Part shown: positions 43,201 to 51,104 of the stretch, in pieces | Layout of the letters: each line of letters opens with the position of its first letter | Position numbering within the stretch: position 1 is the first letter of the stretch | From: Cyclobacteriaceae bacterium | Lineage (GTDB): Bacteria > Bacteroidota > Bacteroidia > Cytophagales > Cyclobacteriaceae | Reading direction: 5' to 3' | Assembly (NCBI GenBank): GCA_028285685.1 | Contig: JANQOR010000040.1 | Span: forward strand, 1 to 64,000 | Length of the DNA stretch: 64,000 nucleotides | Program-made: the position numbers and the translations under genes | The notes under the pieces: model-generated | Database searches by the model: none | What the model was told of the DNA's origin: nothing | What the model saw: the letters and a program-made list of their open reading frames with translations, nothing else

Positions 43201-46155
43201 ACAACTACTCAATATGGTCGGGCAAAATTACTTTTGGACTTGAATTCCGGCGAAAACTTGCGTGTTTCCAACACTCTTCTCTTCAAGCTGAATGATGCTG
43301 ACTTTCTGCGTGTTTACCCATCGCTCAATTCGTATTTTCATGACCTAAAAGACGGCCACTATCGGGCGATTGTCCTGCTCGAAGATGGTCGTTACTCCAA
43401 GATCGATTCCGTGGAGGTTCGACCGAATGGTTTGAATTACCAGAGAGTCGACAGCCTACAGCTATTTGAAAGAGACACATTTAGCACAGAAGTAAACGTT
43501 CAAATGAACAGGTACTTTTCCAGGCAGCAGAACAATCCTTTGGGAGAACCTGAAAAAAGGGCACTATACAGGACCTATCAGCAACAATTTCAATATTTCG
43601 GGGAAGGAGACGTTGTTTCCGGTTACATAACGGATGATACGGGAGAGAGGCTCCCGGGGGTAACCATCGTAATCAAGGGAACAACCTATGGCACTACGAC
43701 CGATATCGATGGATTTTACTCCTTGAAGGTGCCATCTTACAGCTCAGAGCTAATCATATCATATGTTGGGTTTGACACCCAGGAGATTGAGATTGGGCAA
43801 AGAAATTCGATTGACATCTTGTTAAGTCCGGGGGTGACGGAACTTCAGGAAGTTGTGGTAACAGGCCTGGGAGTTACAAACCGGAGGTCGCTGACCGGTT
43901 CGGTCGTCACTGTCGACCGGTTAGCAGGAGTAGCAGCAGGAGTTCAGGTAACTAGCCTATCAGGATATGCTGGAACGGTAGCAGTCCGTGGCCTTAGTTC
44001 GATTGATGCTCAAAAGCCTCCTTTGATTGTGATTGATGGAGTGCCTTTCCTGGGCAATTTGAACATGCTGGATCAAGCCGAGCTCGCAACCATTCAAGTA
44101 ATGAAATCAGAGGCTGCGACAGCTCTGTACGGATCGCGTGCCGCCAATGGGGTTCTACTGATCACAACAAAAAGCGGCATTCCCGGAATTTCATTACTGA
44201 ATAGTGAATCAACCACTAGCGATGCATCTTTTTTTCAAGGAGCATCTGCAGCCAATTCCATTCGTAACAACTTTTCAGATTTAGCAATATGGGAACCAAA
44301 GTTGAGGACAGATGAAGATGGCAAGGCGCGCTTCGTTGTGACGTTTCCTGATGACATCACAAAATGGGAAACATTTGTTTATGCGATGAATTCGAAAAAG
44401 CAAGTTGGCCAAACACGAACTGAGATAAAATCATTCAAGCCGATTTCGGCTCAGCTAAGTGTTCCTCGATTCCTGGTTCAAAATGATTCGTCGGTCGTGG
44501 TAGGAAAGTCACTTAATTATACATTTGATCTCGTCACCGTTACCTCATCATTTGAAGTGAATGGAGAGGAAACTTTTTCCAGGGAGGTGACCTTCTCAGA
44601 TGCATCAATTGATACGTTGAAGGTGACTCCAACTACTCTCGATTCACTAAATGTCAAATACCATCTTAAAAGAGACGATGGCTATTTTGATGGAGAGCAG
44701 CGCAAAATCCCTGTTTATCCGCATGGGCTGCAGAAAAAAATTGGTCATTACGGAACACTGATGGATGACACGGTCGTTCACTGGTCGTTTTCTCCGGAGC
44801 ACGGACCTGTCTTTATCTACGCTACTTCGAATCCAGTTGATCTAATCAAGGAAAAAATTGAATATCTGACCAACTACAGATATGAATGCAATGAGCAACT
44901 GGCAAGCAAGCTTAAGGCGTTGATTGCCTCGAAGAGGTTGCAACTAATATCAGAGCCAACGAATGACCGCCGGATTCGGCGGATAATAACCCGATTGGTG
45001 AACAATCAAAATCAAGATGGACTATGGGGTTGGTGGAATACAGGTTCGACGAGCTTATGGATCAGTGTTCATGTGGTCGAAGCACTAGGTCAAGCGCGTG
45101 ACGCAGGCTACCGCGTGTCCTTAAACTATAAAAAACTTGCTGATGAAGCAGTTTGGAATCTTTTGTCCAGCAAGTCTGCAGCAGCAAAATCAGAGTGGCT
45201 ATACATGGCATCTGTATTGGACCTGGATATCAATAGAGTCACATTTATCCAGGAACTTGATTCAGCTGCTGAGTTTAAACTTGAAGAAGGCCTAAGGTTG
45301 CTGCAGATTAAGCAGTTGAACAAAATCAAGGTTGATGTTGATTGGTTACTAGATTCACTTAAGACAGATCTTTTCGGTTCTTCTTATCTGACTCGAAACA
45401 ATGGGAATTTTGCGTATGCCCCAACAGATCTAAAATTGAGTACAATGGCACTGAACGTGCTATCAAATGACTCCATTCTTTCAGAACATCGGGCTACAAG
45501 CGGAATTAGGAATTTCCTGCTTACCCATTTAAGTGAAAGCCAGTATATAAATACGTACACTACTTCCAACATAGTAGAAGCTTTAGGTAAGGTCGTAAGA
45601 AGACCAGGCCTACTTGAAGCACCAGCCTTTTTAATTTCCGGTGATTACTCCGAAAGTGTGGAACAGTTTCCATACGCTCAGAAGTTAGATTCGATTGAAA
45701 ATCTCACGATCACAAAAAAGGGACAAATGCCTGTATACGTCAATGCTTATCAGGAGCGATGGATTAGCAGTCCCACAAAAGATTCCACAAATTTTTTGAT
45801 TACGTCGACATTTGAAGGTTCGGATGATCAGCTATCGGCTGGTAAGCCTGAAAAACTCTATGCCAACGTCCAACTGAAGGATGATGCGAAGTATGTCATG
45901 ATAGAAGTTCCAATTCCAGCCAGTTGCTCATATAATTCCAAGAAAAATTACTTTAGGGGCGAGGTTCATAGGGAGTATTACAAAGAGAAGGTCTCCATTT
46001 TCTGCGAGAATCTGAAGCGAGGAGATCATCAATTCGAAATTGATCTTTTACCGAGATATAGCGGGTCTTACATGTTGAATCCCGCCAAGATCGAGCTTAT
46101 GTATTTTCCAGTCTTCAGTGCCAACGAAGGAGTGAAGCAGGTGAGGGTTGAGTAG
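40276..46155 (+). CDS. Alpha-2-macroglobulin-like protein with inserted SusC-type plug segment
   Basis: The 1959-residue protein has an N-terminal secretion signal. An MG2-like domain starts near 258 (YMGYLAFSQPKYLPGDTVKLKAF), with further macroglobulin-like domains to ~1110. Then comes a carboxypeptidase-regulatory domain (about 1113-1180, VVSGYITDDTGERLPGVTIVIKG) and a TonB/SusC plug-like segment (about 1190-1300, VVVTGLGV, LIVIDGVPF, AATALYGSRAANGVLLITTKSG). The A2M domain follows (about 1335-1430, DLAIWEPKLRTDEDGKARFVVTFPD). The helical thioester-type domain begins with CNEQ (1538-1541), a CxEQ thioester motif, and contains the QNQDGLWGWW repeat. A2M proteins trap proteases. No 22-strand barrel is present, so it is not a receptor. 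The frame is unbroken. Confidence 0.9.
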   Translation: MRLRLLLVVVLSHHMGSSIVGQNLLKSRTSSYHTRIYKLTEKEAENIYGDKRWSIDTTYFHTLIDTYPTDSSYKKQLPPGHYLRTFIRKDKLKLDITSVQSYYVEILNNSSDLQIKVFDKSGGIIEIAKVKIRNRTIGFDKKTQTYRIKQANRRGLLKIAYDGETAFYNLSKSYNNSRAKRVFNKTVYGTPLRYFWRPVNFVVKIPIDGVKSISRRYAYGTISATAQFFSRIYHSVACLFDDYYCASSDSYRFERRYMGYLAFSQPKYLPGDTVKLKAFITNRRGKPLNRMVEVALQKSYDNIIKLTELLPYQKGGYSYEFPIHDTLDLTLDKSYRIKLQKREFKVYISKYFKYEEYELSKNRLELNAPKKKFYLGDTVFVDVSGKDENDLNLLDGELEILVRPKTITSYFDDQVFASDTLHYLKIPLEPSRETRVKFPSSVFPKINLDFNVDVTLRTSDNERMVEQETLEYSHELREISYDLRGDSIHIDYLLNGRSSARRGLIYGSDAFGNGVDTLNAEFPYTVLINPYYHKYNVEVLETKRSFSIHKEPALLTFQSTRSSDSLEIRSTNPRNLSFNYSLYKANNEIDRGFIDTLVVQKKISTSQSFHLSVQYLWGGRVHEENYEVPFLRDQLQLELDAPPVIYPGQEVEIEVSVRDANGKPVPDTDVLVHGLTKKFESNPVGLPRLAKGPRDRQLINTFRLSRDPFFQKERSYDFNYWNPLHVLDSIAYFQFLYPGNNVYKFEYSPRGGATQFSPFVIKKGVIQPVSIVYVDRQPVYFSWSANSAYSFRVSSGYHKIEIRTRDKLFVLDSMLFSSGKKQIFSIDEENLPPNVRSYDRSPQLTDYEKKNLIRYTVPFRNTFRNKYGYFRQGTNFFPVFQNADKFLAGPMSSRLAQFRLIDGFEHHFTPENNFEYEFREGLIKMRSVDLTDRIRTSGVSVERFSDEVWNRRMIEGRWREEIARRRKSARKYANPTTTQYGRAKLLLDLNSGENLRVSNTLLFKLNDADFLRVYPSLNSYFHDLKDGHYRAIVLLEDGRYSKIDSVEVRPNGLNYQRVDSLQLFERDTFSTEVNVQMNRYFSRQQNNPLGEPEKRALYRTYQQQFQYFGEGDVVSGYITDDTGERLPGVTIVIKGTTYGTTTDIDGFYSLKVPSYSSELIISYVGFDTQEIEIGQRNSIDILLSPGVTELQEVVVTGLGVTNRRSLTGSVVTVDRLAGVAAGVQVTSLSGYAGTVAVRGLSSIDAQKPPLIVIDGVPFLGNLNMLDQAELATIQVMKSEAATALYGSRAANGVLLITTKSGIPGISLLNSESTTSDASFFQGASAANSIRNNFSDLAIWEPKLRTDEDGKARFVVTFPDDITKWETFVYAMNSKKQVGQTRTEIKSFKPISAQLSVPRFLVQNDSSVVVGKSLNYTFDLVTVTSSFEVNGEETFSREVTFSDASIDTLKVTPTTLDSLNVKYHLKRDDGYFDGEQRKIPVYPHGLQKKIGHYGTLMDDTVVHWSFSPEHGPVFIYATSNPVDLIKEKIEYLTNYRYECNEQLASKLKALIASKRLQLISEPTNDRRIRRIITRLVNNQNQDGLWGWWNTGSTSLWISVHVVEALGQARDAGYRVSLNYKKLADEAVWNLLSSKSAAAKSEWLYMASVLDLDINRVTFIQELDSAAEFKLEEGLRLLQIKQLNKIKVDVDWLLDSLKTDLFGSSYLTRNNGNFAYAPTDLKLSTMALNVLSNDSILSEHRATSGIRNFLLTHLSESQYINTYTTSNIVEALGKVVRRPGLLEAPAFLISGDYSESVEQFPYAQKLDSIENLTITKKGQMPVYVNAYQERWISSPTKDSTNFLITSTFEGSDDQLSAGKPEKLYANVQLKDDAKYVMIEVPIPASCSYNSKKNYFRGEVHREYYKEKVSIFCENLKRGDHQFEIDLLPRYSGSYMLNPAKIELMYFPVFSANEGVKQVRVE

Positions 46156-46251
46156 GCGTATGCAAAAGAAAAGTTACCTCAAAGTTACTTTATGTGCGAG
46201 CTACTTGAGTCGAATTACAAAGTGAAGGACTGTTCGAGGTTTTTTAACACA

Positions 46252-47277
46252 TCATCTAATAAACGGAAGTTTATTCTGGATAATATCATTCAATTCGTTT
46301 TCCTCAAAACCAGCATTTTTCAGATCTTCTATATACGCGTAGGGTTCACTTGTGTTGTTGGTCGGAGACCAATCGCTTCCAAATACCCAGTGGCTGATTT
46401 CAAGTGAGCGAAATCTATTAACGAATTTTTCCTCTTGTGCAGCTAATGTCTCTCTCGGATACGGAAGACGCCGTTTTGCAGCTTCAGGCAAAACAACATA
46501 AGCTATGTCCAGATAAATGCGATTTTTATCTATTTGTCCGTAATGAATGGCATCTATAACCTGAGCCAAAACTGAATCGGTGGCCTGGTCATATCCTCCC
46601 CAGCCACCTGCATGAGCGATTACCCACGTCGCCTTAGAAGTATGTGGTAAAACCTGTGTGAGAAAGACCTCCATATCTTTGGTCCCATAGTTGGGATTTC
46701 TCGTCCTGATATGAGCCAAAATACCCATAGAGGGATCGTCTACCACGTTTAGTAAAGATCGCAATTTTTGAAGATGATCGGCATTGAAGAAATCAAAGTC
46801 GGAATTGGCTAAGTGTAGCTTCAATCCACTTGAATTTCCCATTTTCATCCAATATTGTGCTTCCTCGATCGCATAGTCCGTTAGGGGGTTTACGCTAAAA
46901 AAACCACTTAATTTATCTGATTTGGAGGCTTCACTAATTGCAAATTCATTTTCATGTCTCGTGAGTCTTTTATGCGACTCTGCGTCCAGCCGCAATTCTG
47001 GCATGCTAGCCATATAGCCCATGGAGAGGATCACCGCATGCTGAAAGGCAGTGCTGTCAAAGGAAGGAATTACATCGAGCATGTCGGAGAAGGCAACCGT
47101 GTCACCTGGACATCTCATGAGTGTCCCACACAATTTTTCCATTTGCTTGGCCATTTCGGCAGACCTGATATGAACATGGTAATCTACGCCCATTGGTGGA
47201 TCTGAATCACAAGAGATGATGCTGATTGTGGCCAATAGCAGTAGACGACGAATCAAGGTTGTTTTGTACATCTGCAT
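46252..47277 (-). CDS. Amidohydrolase-family lipoprotein
   Basis: The 341-residue protein has a lipoprotein signal with Cys23 in the lipobox IISC. The mature part is an amidohydrolase-2-type TIM barrel: the metal-binding HxH lies in VDYHVHIRS (His34, His36), further likely ligands are in GLKLHLANSDFDF, ILAHIRTRN and WVIAHAGGWGG, and WVFGSDWSPTN near the C-terminus supplies the catalytic Asp. The family hydrolyses or decarboxylates small molecules with one zinc-like metal; the substrate is not readable. It is anchored at a membrane facing the periplasm or outside. It is monocistronic, convergent with the macroglobulin gene and divergent from a TonB receptor. Confidence 0.85.
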   Translation of the reverse strand: MQMYKTTLIRRLLLLATISIISCDSDPPMGVDYHVHIRSAEMAKQMEKLCGTLMRCPGDTVAFSDMLDVIPSFDSTAFQHAVILSMGYMASMPELRLDAESHKRLTRHENEFAISEASKSDKLSGFFSVNPLTDYAIEEAQYWMKMGNSSGLKLHLANSDFDFFNADHLQKLRSLLNVVDDPSMGILAHIRTRNPNYGTKDMEVFLTQVLPHTSKATWVIAHAGGWGGYDQATDSVLAQVIDAIHYGQIDKNRIYLDIAYVVLPEAAKRRLPYPRETLAAQEEKFVNRFRSLEISHWVFGSDWSPTNNTSEPYAYIEDLKNAGFEENELNDIIQNKLPFIR

Positions 47278-47499
47278 GGTTTCGACTTTAAATTACAACA
47301 AAGTCTTTTTTAATCTTGTCGATCGATGTTGTCCCAGCAATGTGCATATTCCGTATGAGTTCAGCAAGATCCCAGTACGAAGCGATCGAAATCCTTTAAG
47401 AAATACATGTTATTGTCAACAGAAGTGTTTTCTATATGAAATAAGTGATCACTCAGAGTTACCATAGATCAATTGGGACCTGACCTGATCAGGAAGCAT

Positions 47500-50133
47500 A
47501 TGAAGAAAGCGTTAACATTCTTGTGTATTTTGATCTCGATTGATGCCTTTCCGCAAGAAGAGATCAGTCTTAGGGAGTACCTACGCCACTTAGATTCAAC
47601 ATCGAACCTAAGCTTCTTTTACAAGGATCAATGGATAAACTCTATCTCAGTTGATTTTGCTTCCACAACTAATCATTTGGAAATTATAAAAAATGCCATT
47701 TCTCCATTTGGGCTGAAGGTGTACATTCATGAGAAGGCAAATGTCTTTATCTATCCGAACCCTATCGAATTGGAAAGAAGTCAAAAAAGCGAAAAAATTG
47801 CCAAAAAGCTAGGAGCGTCGCATTTGATCAGAATAGGAAATGCGCTTAACTCTAATCCCAACCAAGATTATCAGCTACAGGGTAAATTGATTGATGAAGC
47901 GAATGCTTCACTAGCTGGAGCAAATGTCTTGGTTGACGACGAGCTGGTAACAAAGACGGATGAGAACGGCGAATATATGCTCAGCCTTAAGCCGGGAAAT
48001 TATCTAGTCAAGTTTAGTTACGTGGGTAAGGAGTCTGAGAGCAGGTTTATCACTTTGTTCTCTTCGGGCGAGCTGAGTCTTTCTTTGTTCGTCGATTCCG
48101 AATTGCTAGACGAGGTGATTGTCGAGGGAAGTGAGCTAGGGCGCGCAAGTGAAATTGGGACTGTAGGGGCTCAGAAGCTCAGCGTAAGCAAACTGGAGAA
48201 GTTACCCTCTTTCCTGGGTGATGTAGATGTAGTTAAAAGCGCTACCGCACTTCCTGGCGTAAGTGTATCTGGTGAAAGCTCTTCCTACCTAAATGTAAGG
48301 GGAGGACGAAACGATCAAACACTCGCGTTGATGAATGGTACAACCATTTACAACCCAGGACATATGTTGGGCTTTTTCTCCGTTTTTAATGGTGATTTTG
48401 TTTCTGAAGTAACATTGTTCAAAGGGAACATTCCTGCGAGGTATGGGATGCGTTCAGCTTCTGTTCTAGATGTCAAAACCAATAAGTGGGCAAGAAAAAA
48501 CCTCGACGTATATGGAGGCTTAGGTATTGCCAGCTCCAACATTGGCATTAAGAGCAGACTTTTTGACAATAAGCTTGACATTCACGTAGGTGGAAGGCTG
48601 TCATACCTTGACTGGATACTTAACCGGGTTCCTGATAGACAGATAGCTGGGAGTTCTGCCCAATACGGCGATCTAAATTTTAATTCGAGGTATCGTATCA
48701 ACGATAAGAACTTTGTTCTTCTAACCAACTACTACGGCTATGACTTTTTCAAATATTCAGGTCAGGTCATTTATGAGTGGGAGACATTAAACAATGGCTT
48801 GAAGTGGACCAATTCACTTACAGAAGATTGGGTTTTGGAGTCCTCAGTGATGATGAGTCGGCTGAGGAATTCGACAGAGAATTTGTTGCTAAATGACGAG
48901 TTTGTTTATACCAATGGTATTTCAGAAGTGGCATTTACAAGTTTAGTGAGCAGTTCAAAGCTTGAAATGGGAGTGGATGCAAGGACTTACCACATTGACA
49001 TTGGCGATATTGAACCAACTGCAGATAACTCCTTAGTTAGGGGTGAGACCCTAAAAGAGGAACATCTCCTTAATGTCGGGGTACATGCCAGTTATCGATT
49101 ACGTTTAAAAGAAGGTCTTGAATTTCATCCAGGCTTGAGATTCAATTACTTCGCGAATTATGGCCCGTCTACCATCAGCCAATACGCGGATGGGCTGCCG
49201 TTTACTCGTGAAAATATAGTAGGCGAAAAAAGTTACTCCTCTGGTGAAGTAATTTCCTCCCAGAGAGTGCTGGAACCTCGTATGGGAGTTTCATACGAAA
49301 AAGGATCTAGCACGATCAGACTAGGTTACTCCCGTATCAATCAGTTTCTTCATTTGATTTCTAACACAGTCCTGATCAACCCCTCGACCATTTGGAAAGG
49401 AAGCGATCAATACATCCCACGAATGATCATAGATCAGTATGCTTTGGGGTATAAACATGATGTTGAAGACGGTCTGTCTTTCGCCGTTGATGGTTTTTAT
49501 CAGAAAACCAGGAATGCTCTTGACTACAGGGAGGGTGCGGTTCTGGTGGTCAATGACGATTTGGAACGGGAAATTCTTAGAGGAGAGGGCACGACCTTTG
49601 GCGTAGAATTCCTGGTGTCAAAAAATGAAGGTTTTATGAATGGATTTCTCTCATATACCTTTTCTCGAGCATTTATTCAGGTAGATGACAAGATTCAGGG
49701 AGTTCAAATAAATGATGGGAGGCGCTATCCATACTACTCAGACAGGCCACATAGTGTGAAGGCCAATATGGATTTCAACCTATCTAAGAAGTGGACGCTG
49801 TCCTCTAACTTTACCTACATCTCAGGTGCACCGGTTAGTGCGCCTATTTCGATTTTTCAAATTGAGGGAACTCAAATTCCCTATTTCACCAACAGGAACA
49901 CCCATCGGATTCCAGACTATCACAGACTCGACCTTGTATTGACCTGGAAAAATCGCATTCGGAAAACAAAAAAGAACAATGATCGATGGGTCTTGACCCT
50001 TTACAACCTATATGGAAGAGACAATGTTGCAACTATTTTTTATTCAAACAAGGACGGACAGCCAAGCCAACCTTTCAAACTGATCAATGTAGGAAGGATG
50101 GTACCTACACTCACCTACAAATTTGAATTCTGA
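47500..50133 (+). CDS. TonB-dependent outer membrane receptor with STN domain
   Basis: The start at ATG 47500 gives a signal peptide (MKKALTFLCILISIDAFPQE); the TTG at 47473 adds nine residues. The order is STN-like domain (about 20-90, REYLRHLDSTSNLSFFYKD), carboxypeptidase-regulatory domain (about 125-205, YQLQGKLIDEANASLAGANVLV), plug (about 235-330, VDVVKSATALPGVSVSG, YLNVRGGRNDQTLALMNGTTIYNPGHMLGFFSVFNGD), then a beta-barrel ending in LTYKFEF. The STN domain usually contacts an anti-sigma factor, but none is adjacent. The next gene starts in the stop codon (TGATG), and together with the MG-like protein it forms an operon. It should import an unknown ligand that a DUF4249 lipoprotein helps bind. 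Confidence 0.93.
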   Translation: MKKALTFLCILISIDAFPQEEISLREYLRHLDSTSNLSFFYKDQWINSISVDFASTTNHLEIIKNAISPFGLKVYIHEKANVFIYPNPIELERSQKSEKIAKKLGASHLIRIGNALNSNPNQDYQLQGKLIDEANASLAGANVLVDDELVTKTDENGEYMLSLKPGNYLVKFSYVGKESESRFITLFSSGELSLSLFVDSELLDEVIVEGSELGRASEIGTVGAQKLSVSKLEKLPSFLGDVDVVKSATALPGVSVSGESSSYLNVRGGRNDQTLALMNGTTIYNPGHMLGFFSVFNGDFVSEVTLFKGNIPARYGMRSASVLDVKTNKWARKNLDVYGGLGIASSNIGIKSRLFDNKLDIHVGGRLSYLDWILNRVPDRQIAGSSAQYGDLNFNSRYRINDKNFVLLTNYYGYDFFKYSGQVIYEWETLNNGLKWTNSLTEDWVLESSVMMSRLRNSTENLLLNDEFVYTNGISEVAFTSLVSSSKLEMGVDARTYHIDIGDIEPTADNSLVRGETLKEEHLLNVGVHASYRLRLKEGLEFHPGLRFNYFANYGPSTISQYADGLPFTRENIVGEKSYSSGEVISSQRVLEPRMGVSYEKGSSTIRLGYSRINQFLHLISNTVLINPSTIWKGSDQYIPRMIIDQYALGYKHDVEDGLSFAVDGFYQKTRNALDYREGAVLVVNDDLEREILRGEGTTFGVEFLVSKNEGFMNGFLSYTFSRAFIQVDDKIQGVQINDGRRYPYYSDRPHSVKANMDFNLSKKWTLSSNFTYISGAPVSAPISIFQIEGTQIPYFTNRNTHRIPDYHRLDLVLTWKNRIRKTKKNNDRWVLTLYNLYGRDNVATIFYSNKDGQPSQPFKLINVGRMVPTLTYKFEF

Positions 50134-51104
50134 TGAAAAGGAACCTCCTCAAATTCGTAATCGTCGGCCTCATTGCATGTAGCGAACCGCATGATTTCGA
50201 TGTTGGTGTTAACACAATTGTCAATATTGTGGACGCGAAAATTTCCAATTTGGCAGGAAGATCATATGTGGAAATCTATCGTTCTCTGAACGGGGAGAAA
50301 ATCGGTATACAAGATTTAGATGTGTCTCTATTGACAAATCAAGGTCACTCCATTCCATTTACGTTCAGTGCTGAGGAGAATTTATATCGCCCTTTAGATC
50401 CAACTTTTGTAACGGATGGTTCACTTGAGTATCGAATGATAGCTACGGGGCCAGGAGAGATTACGTATGAGTCCTCAGCCGAACGGATCGAGCCGCCCGT
50501 CACCTTCAAATTTGCTCTGAAGGACACTACAGTGATTGGAGCGCAATTTGACGGAGTGACGGGAGTTGAGAGAACGGCAAAGGCATTTGTAGTTAGATTG
50601 CCTCCAATGGACGAAAAGGCCTATTTGAAGTTCGACTTCAACTACTCATTCGCTGATCTCTTTACCGGTGATACCACCACACGTTCATTTCTTGACGAGT
50701 TTGTTTTATTCTCCAATGTCGGCATTGCTCAGACAAATGATAGCATTGAAATCCCAGTTCGAAGCAAGGTCTTTTCGGGTTGGTTTTTTACGGACCATTC
50801 AATTTTATCCATCTTCTGTGGGGAAGGGGAATGTAGCTTCGAAGATCCATGTTGCGGCAACCCCTGCTGTGGCTATTCGGAGACTTGGCCAGCTGTTTAT
50901 GAGATGGTGGTGCAGTCAATGTCTTCGGAGGCATATAATTATTGGGAAGCAGTCGAAAAACTTAACAGCAACAATGGGCTATTACGGGATACCTATCCAT
51001 TTCCGCTCAAGGGGAATATCAGTTGTTCAAATTGCATTAATGAAACGATTGGTCTTTTTAGGGTTGTCACTGAAGTAAGTGAAAAAATGGTGATCGAACT
51101 ATGA
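50133..51104 (+). CDS. DUF4249 lipoprotein, Cys-rich
   Basis: The 323-residue protein starts in the TGATG overlap with the receptor gene. A lipobox LIAC (Cys16) marks it as a lipoprotein. The DUF4249 pattern is seen in DLDVSLLTNQGHSIPFTFSAEENLYRPL and LEYRMIATGPGEITYESSAERIEPP. DUF4249 proteins always accompany TonB receptors in Bacteroidota and probably sit on their extracellular face. A cluster of seven cysteines (CGEGECSFEDPCCGNPCC, about residues 229-246), with two more in ISCSNC, is unusually dense and could hold disulfides or a metal. The gene overlaps the next by 4 bp (ATGA). Confidence 0.88.
   Translation: MKRNLLKFVIVGLIACSEPHDFDVGVNTIVNIVDAKISNLAGRSYVEIYRSLNGEKIGIQDLDVSLLTNQGHSIPFTFSAEENLYRPLDPTFVTDGSLEYRMIATGPGEITYESSAERIEPPVTFKFALKDTTVIGAQFDGVTGVERTAKAFVVRLPPMDEKAYLKFDFNYSFADLFTGDTTTRSFLDEFVLFSNVGIAQTNDSIEIPVRSKVFSGWFFTDHSILSIFCGEGECSFEDPCCGNPCCGYSETWPAVYEMVVQSMSSEAYNYWEAVEKLNSNNGLLRDTYPFPLKGNISCSNCINETIGLFRVVTEVSEKMVIEL

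Noticed and set aside
40276-46155. Calling the macroglobulin-plug protein a TonB-dependent receptor
   Set aside because: The plug is followed by A2M and thioester-type domains, not by a 22-strand barrel, and the C-terminus is not a barrel strand.
47444-47493. Two TGATCA-centred palindromes (47444-47453 and 47484-47493) as an operator
   Set aside because: Their centres are 40 bp apart, but the shared core is only six bases, which is common by chance, and the second sits almost on the receptor start codon.
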